Source: JBDKVA01 sp039679375 (GTDB taxonomy: Bacteria; Bacillota; Clostridia; Acetivibrionales; DTU013). Taken from it: 37,793 bases of DNA. Shown here in pieces: positions 13,311 through 21,700 of the stretch; the first letter of the stretch is position 1; each line of letters opens with the position of its first letter. Location of the stretch: positions 1 through 37,793 of the forward strand of contig JBDKVA010000116.1 in the NCBI GenBank assembly GCA_039679375.1, in the 5' to 3' direction. Made by a program: the position numbers and the translations under genes. The notes under the pieces are model-generated. The model was not told the origin of the DNA, made no database searches, and saw only the letters and a program-made list of their open reading frames with translations.

Positions 13311-14773
13311 AATGAAGTCCTCCGGTTATATTCTATTTTAAGCGTACTTTTAGTATTTTCAGTTACCTTAAATTTATCACTTATTTTATACCCAATGATC
13401 CATACTACCTCATTGCCTGTACAAACCAGCGGGATATCATCACGCAGCTCCCTTGGCACCTTCATATCGATAAGATATTCCTTGAGCTTTTTCGTGCCAT
13501 TTGATTTAAGCGGTTTAAAAATATCTCCGTCTCTCCGATTTCTAATATTTATTCCCCTCTTGAGGCTGTCGTAATCAAAATATTGCTCGAATGAATTATA
13601 ACCTATATTACCATATTTATCAACATTTAAGACCGTCTCGACAGAAGTTACGACCACAGCTTCAAGCTCCTGTACAACCGTGCTTCCGGGTACAGCCAGA
13701 CTGACTTCAAATAAGGGCGTTTTTTTCCGCTTTGAGATTGAGTGCAATTGTCTCAAGCTGTTTTTATAAATATGCAAAATCCCATAAGATACCTCTGCTT
13801 TAAGGCCTCCGGGAAGCTCAGCCTGTGCGCCTGTCCTGTCCTTTGCAACAAGCTCCGAAAGCGCCTGGTAATGTACGCTTCCTATTCCCTTTACATTTCC
13901 CGCAGCCTCCATGACCGCCTGCTTCAGCACTCTGTTCAGGATTGCCGGATGCAGCTTCTGAAGCAGTTCCAGCTTCATGCCGACTTTTCCGCCGCCGCTT
14001 TCCGTGCTACACTCATGAAATGCTTTAAGCGCACTCATCTCAAGATATTCCCGGTCTTCTGCGGCATGCGCGGAAAGCCTGCACAGGCTGTCGACAATAT
14101 CCGCCCCAAAATTTTTTTCTAGAAAGGGAAACAATTCAAGTCTTACTCTATTTCTGGTGAAATCACTTTTCAGATTAGAGCTGTCCGTCCTGGGCGAAAG
14201 CTCTGCCGCTTCGCAGTATTGCTCAATTTCACTCCTGCTTACCTGAAGCAGCGGCCGGATCACAGCACCCCGCCTGTATTCCATGCCGGCAAGCCCCGCC
14301 GTACCTGCGCCCCTTATGATATGCATCATAACGGTCTCCGCCTGGTCATTCCGATTATGGGCCACCGCTATTTTCGCTGCTCCGATTTCTCCGGCATACT
14401 TTTCAAACTCACGGTAGCGTGCTTCCCTACCTGCTTCCTCAACAGACATGCCAAGCTTTTTTGCCATAGAAGCAATATCCACGTGAACGGTCAAAAGCGA
14501 AATCTCCATCCGTTTACACAATGCCGCTGTATAGGCCTCATCAATGGGTGCTTCTTCAGGGCGCAGCATATGGTTGATATGAATTGCATGAAGTTTTATT
14601 CCGAGATGCTCCGAAAGAGCGTGGAGGATATGGAGAAGGCAAACCGAATCCGGACCGCCGGATACACCGACGACCACCACATCCCCCGGGTCTGTGAGCC
14701 GGTTGGCCCTTATGGCGTTCAAAACCTTCTGTTGAAGCTGTCTGATTACATAATTAATGCTTGCTATATTCAT
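13307..14773 (-). CDS. tilS: tRNA(Ile)-lysidine synthase TilS
   Basis: TilS modifies C34 of the tRNA(Ile2) anticodon to lysidine so that it reads AUA, an essential step. The N-terminal PP-loop ATPase carries VGVSGGPDSVCLLH (SGGPDS at 38-43), AIHINHMLRPEE, and AHNRNDQAETVMMHIIRGAG. The middle (about 220-330) and C-terminal TilS domains (NIRNRRDGDIFKPL, KKLKEYLIDMKVPRELRDDIPLV) are present, so the 488-residue form is full length. The ATG at 14773 overlaps the end of dnaB by 20 nt and its AGAGGG directly abuts the codon. A TTG about 16 codons in (near MLNAIRANRL) is an alternative start. Confidence 0.96.
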   Translation of the reverse strand: MNIASINYVIRQLQQKVLNAIRANRLTDPGDVVVVGVSGGPDSVCLLHILHALSEHLGIKLHAIHINHMLRPEEAPIDEAYTAALCKRMEISLLTVHVDIASMAKKLGMSVEEAGREARYREFEKYAGEIGAAKIAVAHNRNDQAETVMMHIIRGAGTAGLAGMEYRRGAVIRPLLQVSRSEIEQYCEAAELSPRTDSSNLKSDFTRNRVRLELFPFLEKNFGADIVDSLCRLSAHAAEDREYLEMSALKAFHECSTESGGGKVGMKLELLQKLHPAILNRVLKQAVMEAAGNVKGIGSVHYQALSELVAKDRTGAQAELPGGLKAEVSYGILHIYKNSLRQLHSISKRKKTPLFEVSLAVPGSTVVQELEAVVVTSVETVLNVDKYGNIGYNSFEQYFDYDSLKRGINIRNRRDGDIFKPLKSNGTKKLKEYLIDMKVPRELRDDIPLVCTGNEVVWIIGYKISDKFKVTENTKSTLKIEYNRRTSL

Positions 14774-16100
14774 CCCTCTTTAAATTTGAAAACTTTGTAT
14801 ATTCGCCAAACCACCTGAGTTCGATGGTCCCTGTCGAGCCATTCCTGTGCTTTGCGATAATGACCTCCGCAATGTTTTTCTTTTCCGTGTCCGGATTGTA
14901 GTAGTCGTCGCGGTACAGGAACATAACAATATCGGCATCCTGTTCAATCGCACCCGATTCTCTCAGGTCACTGAGCATCGGCCTGTGATCCGTTCTGGAT
15001 TCAGGGCCGCGGCTAAGCTGCGACATCGTTACGACAGGTACATTCAACTCCTTGGCAAGGATCTTTAATGAACGTGAAATCTCCGATACTTCCTGCTGCC
15101 TGTTTTCCGTCTTGCCCCTGCCCTGCATCAGCTGCAGGTAATCGATCACCACAAGGCCAAGGTTCTTCTCGAGCTTGAGTCTTCTGCATTTGGACCGGAT
15201 ATCCATTACAGATATGCCCGGCGTATCATCAATATAGATGGGCGCTTCGGAAAGCGGCGCCAATGCCTGCGCTATTTTATTCCAATCGTCATCCTCAAGT
15301 TTTCCCGTCCTCATTTTATGGCTGTCTACCATAACTTCGCTGCAAAGCATCCTGTTCACCAACTGATCCTTCGACATTTCCAGGTTGAATATGGCTACAG
15401 GCACATGCTTCTGGACAGCGGCATACTGTGCGATATTCAGCGCTATAGCAGTCTTGCCCATACCAGGCCTGGCCGCAATCAGAACAAGATCTGAATTCTG
15501 CAGTCCGGCAGTCTTTTCATCAAGGTCCGTGAAGCCTGTCGGTATGCCCGTTATAAAGCTTTTACTGTTGTACAGCTCCTCCAGCCGGTTGAAGGTCTCA
15601 AGAAGCACATCCTTAATGTGTGTAAAGCCTTGTGTATTCCTCTTCTGCAGTATGTCAAAAATACTTTTTTCAGCCTTGTCCAGAACGTATACGGCTTCCT
15701 CTGATGCCTCGTAACTCATTCCGGATATATCGGAAGCAGCCTTGATCAGCTTCCTGAGGAGAGACTTTTCCTCGACAATTTTCGCATAATGCCTCGCATT
15801 GGCCGTAGTAGGCACTCCATTGGTTATGCCGGCAAGGTAGTCCAACCCGCCGATATTGTCAAGGGTCCCCCTCAGCTTAAGCTGCTCTGAAACGGTAATA
15901 ATGTCCACCGGTTTTGCCATTTCAGCAAGGTCGATGATCGCTTCACATATTTCCCGGTGATCGTCCCTGTAAAAATCCTCGCTCCTGATCAGCTCCGTTA
16001 CAGTTGGTATGATATCCGAATCCAGAAGCATACATCCAAGGACAGCTTGCTCCGCTTCCACATTATGAGGAGGGATTTTCCCGATAGCATTCACATCCAC
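14754..16100 (-). CDS. dnaB: Replicative DNA helicase DnaB
   Basis: The hexameric 5'-3' helicase of the replication fork (called DnaC in B. subtilis). 448 residues. The N-terminal domain (PPHNVEAEQAVLGCMLLDSD) recruits primase. The RecA-like core has Walker A ARPGMGKTA, Walker B LVVIDYLQLM, and C-terminal signatures TMSQLSRGPESR, DLRESGAIEQDADIVMFLYRD and AKHRNGSTGTIEL. GTG start with GGGGGG about 11 nt upstream. It is 18 nt after rplI and overlaps tilS, so rplI-dnaB-tilS-hpt is probably one transcript. Confidence 0.98.
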   Translation of the reverse strand: MDVNAIGKIPPHNVEAEQAVLGCMLLDSDIIPTVTELIRSEDFYRDDHREICEAIIDLAEMAKPVDIITVSEQLKLRGTLDNIGGLDYLAGITNGVPTTANARHYAKIVEEKSLLRKLIKAASDISGMSYEASEEAVYVLDKAEKSIFDILQKRNTQGFTHIKDVLLETFNRLEELYNSKSFITGIPTGFTDLDEKTAGLQNSDLVLIAARPGMGKTAIALNIAQYAAVQKHVPVAIFNLEMSKDQLVNRMLCSEVMVDSHKMRTGKLEDDDWNKIAQALAPLSEAPIYIDDTPGISVMDIRSKCRRLKLEKNLGLVVIDYLQLMQGRGKTENRQQEVSEISRSLKILAKELNVPVVTMSQLSRGPESRTDHRPMLSDLRESGAIEQDADIVMFLYRDDYYNPDTEKKNIAEVIIAKHRNGSTGTIELRWFGEYTKFSNLKRDEYSKH

Positions 16101-16118
16101 GATGATAGTCCCCCCAAA

Positions 16119-16565
16119 TTACTCATGTATGATCTTTACATTGATTTTCGAACTTACTTCAGGATAGAGCTTGACCTCTACCTCCGTCATACCAAGTGAC
16201 TTGATCGGATCCGGAAGTACGATTTTTTTCTTGTCTATGTCCAGATTGAAGTCGGTTTTGAGTTTGTCCGAGATGTCTTTACTGGTAATCGATCCAAAAA
16301 GCTTCCCGTTCTCGCCGGATTTTGATTTGATCACTACAACGATATCCTTGACCTTCAGCGCAAGCTCTTTAGCTTGAGCCAGTTCACGGTCTTTCTTGGT
16401 CTTTTCGGCTTCCTTTTTTGTTTTCATGACATTGATGTTGCTGGCGTTGGCTTCAGCTGCAAGCCCCCTTGGAAAAAGGAAGTTCCTGGCGTAACCGTCG
16501 CTTACATTTACCATATCTTCTGTCCTGCCTAATCCTTTTACATCCTGCTTCAATATTACCTTCAC
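16119..16565 (-). CDS. rplI: 50S ribosomal protein L9
   Basis: L9 is a two-domain protein of the large subunit near the L1 stalk. The 148-residue product begins VKVILKQDVKGLGRTEDMVNVSDGYARNFLFPRG-like (read in pieces), the classic L9 N-terminus. It has the long connecting helix and a C-terminal domain (GKLFGSITSKDI). I start it at GTG 16565 because homologues begin MKVIL. The frame is open for 35 more codons to 16670, but that stretch encodes a repetitive spacer. SD support is weak (GAAGGG at 11 nt). The gene lies between gdpP and dnaB, the standard firmicute arrangement. Confidence 0.95.
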   Translation of the reverse strand: MKVILKQDVKGLGRTEDMVNVSDGYARNFLFPRGLAAEANASNINVMKTKKEAEKTKKDRELAQAKELALKVKDIVVVIKSKSGENGKLFGSITSKDISDKLKTDFNLDIDKKKIVLPDPIKSLGMTEVEVKLYPEVSSKINVKIIHE

Positions 16566-16596
16566 TGTACCGACCGCCCTTCTGCCTGATATTCTC

Positions 16597-16708
16597 ATGA
16601 AGTGGGAGGTTAGATGTGGGAGGTGGGATACGAGAATAAGTATTACTACGAAGTAACACTCACTTCTCACTTCTCACTTCTCACTTCTCACTTCTCACTT
16701 CCCACCTC
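16597..16708. repeat. Heptamer tandem repeat between gdpP and rplI
   Basis: Six perfect copies of TCACTTC run from 16660 to 16701, with a seventh degenerate copy (CCACCTC) that touches the gdpP stop codon. At 16598-16630 purine-rich GTGGGAGGT units are roughly complementary to the degenerate copy. The array is purine-rich on the transcribed strand. Perfect short units suggest copy-number variability. Confidence 0.9.
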
Positions 16709-18789
16709 TAGTTTGCATTTGGCTTATTCAACTCATTCACATACTCCATTATAGCATATTTCAACCTGTCTTTGGCGTCCTCCGGAGCGATATCCGTAAG
16801 CTGTGCTCCTGCAACAGTAAGATGGCCGCCTCCCCCCAGCTTTTCAAGGATCATCTGGACATTGATCTCTCCGAGGGATCTGCCGCTGATCCATACTTCA
16901 CTGCCAACATTACACAACACAAAGGCGGCATAGATACCGGACAGGTTCAATAGCTCATCCGCCGCTTTGGCAGCTATCAGCTGCGCGTTTTTTACCCCCG
17001 GGGGACAAAGCGATATGGCGATCTCGCCATTTATTACTTCGGCGCTGCGAACAACATTGGATATATTGGAATAGGTCGTAAGGTCGTTCTGGAAAAGCTG
17101 CTTCACCGCAACGGTGTCCACCCCCTGCCTTCTAAGGTAGGATGCCGCTTCAAATGTCCTTACGCCGGTCTTGAATGTGAAATTCTTCGTGTCAACAACA
17201 ATCCCTGCATAGAGTGCTTCCGCTTCTATCGGTTTGAGCCTCAGTTTTTCATCTATATATTGCAGTATCTCGGTAATTAGTTCGCTTGTAGAGGAAGCAT
17301 AGGTTTCCTGATAGGTCAGGACGGTGTCCTGGATATAGTCGGCCCCTCTTCTGTGGTGGTCAATGACTACGACCTGGCCTGCGCTGCCGATAAGCTCCGG
17401 CATCTCCGTGAAGCTGGGCCGATGTGTATCTACAATAATAAGCAGCGTTTTTTTATTGATCATGTCAAGCGCTTCGTTTCTGCTTATGAACAAGTCCTCA
17501 TATTCCGTACTTTTCTGTATTTTTGTTATCAGGCTTTCGATGGTCGGATTTACCTTGTTCAATATGATATACGCGTCCCTGCCTCTGCTCCTGACTACCC
17601 TGTAAAGCCCGAGAGAGGCCCCGAGTGAATCGATATCGGCATTTTCATGTCCCATGATGAATACAAACTGCGACTGGTCGATCAACTCCCTGAGTGCATA
17701 CGCAATGACTCTTGCCTTTACCTTTGTCCTCTTTTCAAGCTCTCTCGTTTTCCCGCCGAAGAAGCTGAAGGCGTCGCCATTCTTTATTACGACCTGGTCG
17801 CCGCCCCGGCCCAGAGCCACATCAATGGCAGCTGCAGCAAAATGAAAATTCTCCGAAGGATTACTGCCACTCAGTCCAAAGCCAAGACTGAGCGTTACCG
17901 GTATTTTGTTTCCGACATTGATTTCCTTTACCGTATCAAGGATCTCGAACTTTTTCTCCTCAAATTCCTTCATGTACTTATATTCAAAAAGGAAAAGATA
18001 CTTATCCCGCTCATACTTTTTGATGATGCCATTCGTATAGGACATCCACTGGACGACCTTTTTATCGATTTCTGCAAGCATCTGAGGACGGTTTGCGTCC
18101 TCCATGCTTTGCATGAGATCATCGTAATTATCGATTACAATGATTCCGGTCATGATCTTTTCATCTGCATATGACTTTTTTAATTCGACAAATTGCGTAA
18201 TATCAATAAAATAAAGAATCAGGATACTGCTTCCGGCATTCAGTTTCCGGTCCTGCCCGACAGCATTGCATAATACCTGATAATGCATCCCGTTTAACGA
18301 GACCTGTTTTGAAGCACTGGATGAATTTTTCGAAGCACTGCTTAAACTGCCGCTTACGGAACCGGCTGCGTATGAAAGAGGCGCGTCGGCATTGGCTGCA
18401 GTATGGCTTACGGCCGCTATCTCTTCAACAAATGGTTTAATTACCTTCTCAGAAATATCCTCCTGCTCGGAAATCTTTTTAAAAGACGAATTGTACCATA
18501 CGATCGAACCGTTCAGCTCTGTTACGACCAACGGCATCGGGAAATTCAGAAGCGTATCCTTTGTAGCCGCGTCAATGTTGAAGTTAAGATTTTCTATATA
18601 ACTGGCTATTTCGACCTTTCTCCTGGAATTGGAGCTGATATTGTAGTAGGTCAAAAACGCAAGCAACAAAAAGCCTGGAATGGCGATCCGCCATTCGAGC
18701 AATGCAATGACAGATACCAGCAGTAATATGATCCAAAGATAAAAGCTGACACGCGGAATAAAAAGGCCAAGAAATTTTTTACTGTCCAT
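16708..18789 (-). CDS. gdpP: Cyclic-di-AMP phosphodiesterase GdpP
   Basis: GdpP (YybT) cleaves c-di-AMP and thereby controls potassium, osmotic and cell-wall homeostasis. 693 residues. Two transmembrane helices (about 13-48), a PAS-like domain (about 65-200), a degenerate GGDEF domain (about 205-345) without a GGDEF motif, and a DHH/DHHA1 phosphodiesterase. Metal ligands are visible: H381, D385 and D387 in GHENADIDS, D454 in DTH, DHH at 477-479 and D533. The C-terminal GGGGH motif (LEKLGGGGHLTVAG) is intact. Odd features are a serine/alanine-rich insert in the PAS region (about 128-162) and a start ATG without a well-placed SD; AGAGG lies in a 7-bp hairpin just upstream. It follows a MazG-like gene and precedes rplI. 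Confidence 0.96.
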   Translation of the reverse strand: MDSKKFLGLFIPRVSFYLWIILLLVSVIALLEWRIAIPGFLLLAFLTYYNISSNSRRKVEIASYIENLNFNIDAATKDTLLNFPMPLVVTELNGSIVWYNSSFKKISEQEDISEKVIKPFVEEIAAVSHTAANADAPLSYAAGSVSGSLSSASKNSSSASKQVSLNGMHYQVLCNAVGQDRKLNAGSSILILYFIDITQFVELKKSYADEKIMTGIIVIDNYDDLMQSMEDANRPQMLAEIDKKVVQWMSYTNGIIKKYERDKYLFLFEYKYMKEFEEKKFEILDTVKEINVGNKIPVTLSLGFGLSGSNPSENFHFAAAAIDVALGRGGDQVVIKNGDAFSFFGGKTRELEKRTKVKARVIAYALRELIDQSQFVFIMGHENADIDSLGASLGLYRVVRSRGRDAYIILNKVNPTIESLITKIQKSTEYEDLFISRNEALDMINKKTLLIIVDTHRPSFTEMPELIGSAGQVVVIDHHRRGADYIQDTVLTYQETYASSTSELITEILQYIDEKLRLKPIEAEALYAGIVVDTKNFTFKTGVRTFEAASYLRRQGVDTVAVKQLFQNDLTTYSNISNVVRSAEVINGEIAISLCPPGVKNAQLIAAKAADELLNLSGIYAAFVLCNVGSEVWISGRSLGEINVQMILEKLGGGGHLTVAGAQLTDIAPEDAKDRLKYAIMEYVNELNKPNAN

Positions 18790-18814
18790 GTTTACGAAAG
18801 AGATTTTACCTCTT

Positions 18815-19153
18815 TCATTTCTCCTTTCTTCTAAAACTGCCCAAGTGCCTTGATAACTCGGTCAAATCACCATAATATTTCTCTACATCGTTATTTTCCA
18901 CCAGCCCCAGTTTCACTTTGTCATGTATCCTGAGCTCTATGGCATTATAGCTGATACCCAGCCGTTTCCCCAAAAGATAGCTGATCAGAATGATGTTTGA
19001 CAGTATCTCAGATACGGCTTCATGCATTTCCTCCCGCACGCCCTTTGCCAATACCCTGAACAGATTTGCCAGATCCGTTAGAAGCTCGCTTTTGAGCCAT
19101 TCAATCAGTCTGATATTCCTGGTAATGTCTATTTCCTTCTCCTGAACCGCCAT
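18815..19153 (-). CDS. MazG-like family protein
   Basis: 112 residues from ATG 19153 (GGGGTGG five bases ahead; an in-frame GTG at 19162 is possible). All-helical and similar to the short clostridial MazG-like family: ITRNIRLIEWLKSELLTDLANLFRVL, then EEMHEAVSEILSNIILISYLLGKRLGI with the acidic EExxE-like helix expected to bind a metal, then a basic C-terminus. MazG relatives hydrolyse nucleoside triphosphates, but the activity of these short members is unknown. It lies 25 nt upstream of gdpP with a candidate promoter ahead, so the two are probably co-transcribed. Confidence 0.82.
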   Translation of the reverse strand: MAVQEKEIDITRNIRLIEWLKSELLTDLANLFRVLAKGVREEMHEAVSEILSNIILISYLLGKRLGISYNAIELRIHDKVKLGLVENNDVEKYYGDLTELSRHLGSFRRKEK

Positions 19154-19226
19154 ATAATCCACCCCTTAACTGCAGAGACAAAATTTATTTCTGTAAGGAA
19201 TATTTATAATCATTCGCTGCAGCACT

Positions 19227-19257
19227 ATTATACCATAGAATGGATAATGGCGTTCAA
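19227..19257 (-). promoter_or_regulatory. Candidate promoter for the MazG-like/gdpP operon
   Basis: TTGAAC (19257-19252), a 19-nt spacer and TGGTATAAT, an extended -10 with a perfect hexamer (19232-19227), about 75 nt upstream of the start. The spacer is long, which the extended -10 could offset. Confidence 0.55.
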
Positions 19258-19283
19258 TTTCCCAGGCAAAAGCTGACATAGGG

Positions 19284-20123
19284 CTAACTAGACGGCTGAT
19301 CCTGATCTATCGGATAGGACCCTAAAAATTTAAAAAAGGAAGTCTTTTTCTTCACCATCGTCAACGCATCCTTCAGATCCTCATCCTCTTTGTGCCCGAT
19401 GAGGTCGACAAAAAATATGTACCTTCCAAGCTTATTCTTAGCAGGCCTTGACTCAATCCGGCTAAGGTTAATATCCCATAAATTGAATATACCAAGTATT
19501 TTATAAAGGCTGCCCGGCTCGTCGTCCGTAGAAAAAGCGATCGATGTCCTGTCTCTGCCGGTCCTTGCCGTTTGGGTACGTCCGACAATAATAAATCTGG
19601 TATGGTTGTTATCATTGTCCTGGATATCTTTTTTAATGATTTCAAGGCCATAGACTTCCGCAGCCGTTATGGAACCGATCGCAGCATAACCGTTCGCGCC
19701 CTTTGCCACCTCGTCTGCTGCTGCTGCAGTGCTGTAGGCTGCCTGCACCTGGGCATAGGGCAGTTGTCCGGCCAGAAACTTCCTGCACTGTCCCAGCGGC
19801 TGCGGATGGGACAGTACATATTTTACTTCGGAGAGCTCAGTCCCCTTCTTCGCCAGCAGGTGTTCCCTTATAGGAATGATCAGTTCTGCTTTTATCAAGA
19901 GGTCGACCTCCAGCCCGATCATATCCATCGTCGCATTTACTGCGCCTTCAATCGAGTTTTCTATAGGCACGACAGCTTCATCTACAATATTGTCCCTTAC
20001 TGCCGCAAGGATCTCCGGAATGGAGGAAAACTCCACTGCAGTATGCTCTGTGCCGGATACGTATTTTTTCAGCGCCTCATGGGAAAAGGTTCCCTTGGGG
20101 CCGAGATAACCTATTCTTACCAT
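19284..20123 (-). CDS. pheA: Prephenate dehydratase
   Basis: Converts prephenate to phenylpyruvate in phenylalanine synthesis. 279 residues, the monofunctional form without a chorismate mutase domain. The catalytic domain shows GYLGPKGTFSHEAL at the N-terminus, VVPIENSIEGAVNATMD, the SHPQPLGQCRKFL segment and NHTRFIIVGR. The C-terminal ACT domain (about 193-270) has SLYKILGIFNLWDINLSRIESRP, the part that binds phenylalanine for feedback inhibition. ATG at 20123 with GAGG close by. It stands alone, with a promoter at 20201-20229. Confidence 0.97.
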   Translation of the reverse strand: MVRIGYLGPKGTFSHEALKKYVSGTEHTAVEFSSIPEILAAVRDNIVDEAVVPIENSIEGAVNATMDMIGLEVDLLIKAELIIPIREHLLAKKGTELSEVKYVLSHPQPLGQCRKFLAGQLPYAQVQAAYSTAAAADEVAKGANGYAAIGSITAAEVYGLEIIKKDIQDNDNNHTRFIIVGRTQTARTGRDRTSIAFSTDDEPGSLYKILGIFNLWDINLSRIESRPAKNKLGRYIFFVDLIGHKEDEDLKDALTMVKKKTSFFKFLGSYPIDQDQPSS

Positions 20124-20200
20124 AAAACCTCATATGCGGTATGCGCCGTAACGTTTATACCAACCGCCTTTTGGACTGTATTCCTATAAAATGCATATAT

Positions 20201-20229
20201 ATCATAACATCATTGAAGGATTTTTCCAA
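20201..20229 (-). promoter_or_regulatory. Candidate sigma-A promoter for pheA
   Basis: TTGGAA (20229-20224), a 17-nt spacer and TATGAT (20206-20201) on the minus strand, about 80 nt before the pheA start. Good spacing; the -10 matches 5 of 6. Confidence 0.6.
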
Positions 20230-20500
20230 CAATAATGTTTTAAGGACCGGTTCAAAAATATTTCATATTTTTTGTTTTAACTCAATAAAACAGGGTAATA
20301 AGTTAATACAACCGAGGGGTTGTTTAAATAATTACCAGGAAGGGAATGAGTCCAAAGGAAAAGCAAGGAAAGGACCAGGAACCAGGGTAAGGAAAGTAAG
20401 AGGACCAGCAGTTGAATCGAATCAGGAATCATGACTGCTCTGGGAGAGCAGGGTAGCGGCCGGATTAATAAGTTGGAAATCCGGCCGTTTACTATTTACG
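20230..20500. other. Gene-free spacer with purine-rich stretch and two hairpins
   Basis: Between the pheA promoter and the rpsR terminator I see no gene. Around 20331-20412 the plus strand is built of imperfect AGGAAAGG / ACCAGGA units. Then come two adjacent hairpins: CTGCTCT / AGAGCAG with a GGG loop (20435-20451), and a 10-bp CGGCCGGATT / AATCCGGCCG stem with an 11-nt loop (20457-20487) followed by TTT on the plus strand. No plus-strand gene lies upstream that would need a terminator, so a small transcript or mobile-element remnant is possible. Confidence 0.5.
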
Positions 20501-20503
20501 GCG

Positions 20504-20533
20504 ACAAAAAGAGCCGGAATCATCCGGCTCTTT
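20504..20533 (-). terminator. Terminator of the rpsF-ssb-rpsR operon
   Basis: Perfect 10-bp stem AAAGAGCCGG / CCGGCTCTTT with a 6-nt loop, followed on the minus strand by a T-run (TTTTTGTC), about 35 nt after the rpsR stop. Confidence 0.9.
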
Positions 20534-20565
20534 CATTTTGTATTGTTTTAATTCGAATTTCTTGT

Positions 20566-20859
20566 CTATTCAGCGGTATAGGGCAGCAATGCAACGACTC
20601 TTGCCCTCTTGATGGCTGTTGTCAGCTGACGCTGATGCTTTGCGCAATTGCCTGAAATCCTTCTCGGGAGGATCTTGCCTCTCTCCGAAACATACTTCCT
20701 CAATTTCGCAACTTCTTTATAATCTATATCCGTAACTTTATCAACGCAGAAGGAGCAGACTTTTTTCTTAACCCTTCTCATCCTCATGCCGCCCTTACCT
20801 TCGCCCTTGTCGTACGAATCTCTGTTATTGTTCCTGCTGTCTTTTTTTCCACCTGGCAT
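20566..20859 (-). CDS. rpsR: 30S ribosomal protein S18
   Basis: S18 binds S6 on the platform of the small subunit. 97 residues. The core is typical: CSFC zinc-type motif, IDYKEVAKLRKYVSERGKI, RRISGNCAKHQRQLTTAIKRAR, and an ALLPYT end. The first 25 residues are a charged, glycine- and asparagine-rich extension, longer than in many homologues but preceded by a good SD (GGAGG, 7 nt), so the start looks right. It is last in the rpsF-ssb-rpsR operon. Confidence 0.97.
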   Translation of the reverse strand: MPGGKKDSRNNNRDSYDKGEGKGGMRMRRVKKKVCSFCVDKVTDIDYKEVAKLRKYVSERGKILPRRISGNCAKHQRQLTTAIKRARVVALLPYTAE

Positions 20860-20962
20860 ACTAAACGCCTCCTTTCTAAAATCACTTAAATATCCTAACG
20901 AAACCGGTTAAAGTGATTTGCTATAACACAGAAGTTATTTTAATCAATGCCTCTTAAACATG

Positions 20963-21403
20963 TCAGAACGGCAGCTCATCATCCTCTTCCACCGGGAAGA
21001 ATCCGCCTTCGGGCTGTTCACCAGAGGATGCGGCATTTCCGGGAGCTCCGGCCTGTCTGAATGATGACGCTCCGCCTTCATTCTTGCGGCTTTCGGCAAA
21101 ATAGACCTCATCCGCGATGACCTCCGTAATGTAATGCTTTTTGCCCTCGTTGTCATCCCACGACCTGTTTTGCAGGCTGCCGACCACTACAACCTTCAGT
21201 CCCTTGGTAAAATATTTACCGCAGAACTCCGCCTGCTTTCTCCATGCAACAATATTGAAAAAATCTGCCTGCTTTTCCTCACCGGGCTTGGAAAACCTCC
21301 GGTCCACAGCAAGTGAAAAAGTGCATACAGCCGTATTGTTTACACTGGTGTACCTCAACTCAGGATCCTTTGTCAACCTGCCCATTAAAATAACCTTATT
21401 CAT
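20963..21403 (-). CDS. ssb: Single-stranded DNA-binding protein
   Basis: SSB coats single-stranded DNA and recruits repair and replication proteins. 146 residues. The OB-fold runs from about 1 to 105 (MNKVILMGRLTKDPELRYT, FFNIVAWRKQAEFCGKYFTKG). Next is a glycine/serine/alanine-rich linker and then the acidic tip EEDDELPF, the conserved interaction tail. Located between rpsF and rpsR, the usual firmicute position. Start ATG 21403 with AAGGTGA ahead. Confidence 0.97.
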   Translation of the reverse strand: MNKVILMGRLTKDPELRYTSVNNTAVCTFSLAVDRRFSKPGEEKQADFFNIVAWRKQAEFCGKYFTKGLKVVVVGSLQNRSWDDNEGKKHYITEVIADEVYFAESRKNEGGASSFRQAGAPGNAASSGEQPEGGFFPVEEDDELPF

Positions 21404-21412
21404 ACAATCACC

Positions 21413-21700
21413 TTATTTTTCTTTTTTAATCACCATATACTTGATTATACCGTCCGTGATCTTGTAAATTCTCTCAAGCTCACGAGGGAAATCAGGTTCT
21501 GCGCTGAAATTGACAAAAACGTAGTAACCTTCATTCTTGTCGGCAATTGTGTACGCAAGCTTCCTCTTTCCCCATTCATCCATGTTTTCCAACTGTGCTG
21601 AAGATTCAAAAAGACCCTTGAATTTTTCTACTATCGCTTTGATATTTTCTTCTCCAACGTCAGGATTGATGATAAATATGGATTCATACTTGTTCATCAT
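21413..21700 (-). CDS. rpsF: 30S ribosomal protein S6
   Basis: 95 residues from the ATG at 21700, seven bases after AGGAGGTGA. The frame is open to 21754 but the extra 18 codons overlap the leader. The product has the S6 fold: YESIFIINPDVGEENI, VEKFKGLF, WGKRKLAYTIADKNEGYYVFVNF, RELERIYKITDGIIKYMVIK. First gene of the operon, with a strong promoter 70 nt upstream. Confidence 0.97.
   Translation of the reverse strand: MMNKYESIFIINPDVGEENIKAIVEKFKGLFESSAQLENMDEWGKRKLAYTIADKNEGYYVFVNFSAEPDFPRELERIYKITDGIIKYMVIKKEK

Noticed and set aside
16565..16585. Third copy of the GGCAGAANGGCGG motif before rplI
   Set aside because: The short match lacks both hairpins and the complementary loops, so it is probably chance.
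16566..16670. N-terminal extension of L9 by 35 residues
   Set aside because: The extension translates the repetitive spacer, whereas L9 homologues begin at MKVIL. GTG 16565 is the better start.
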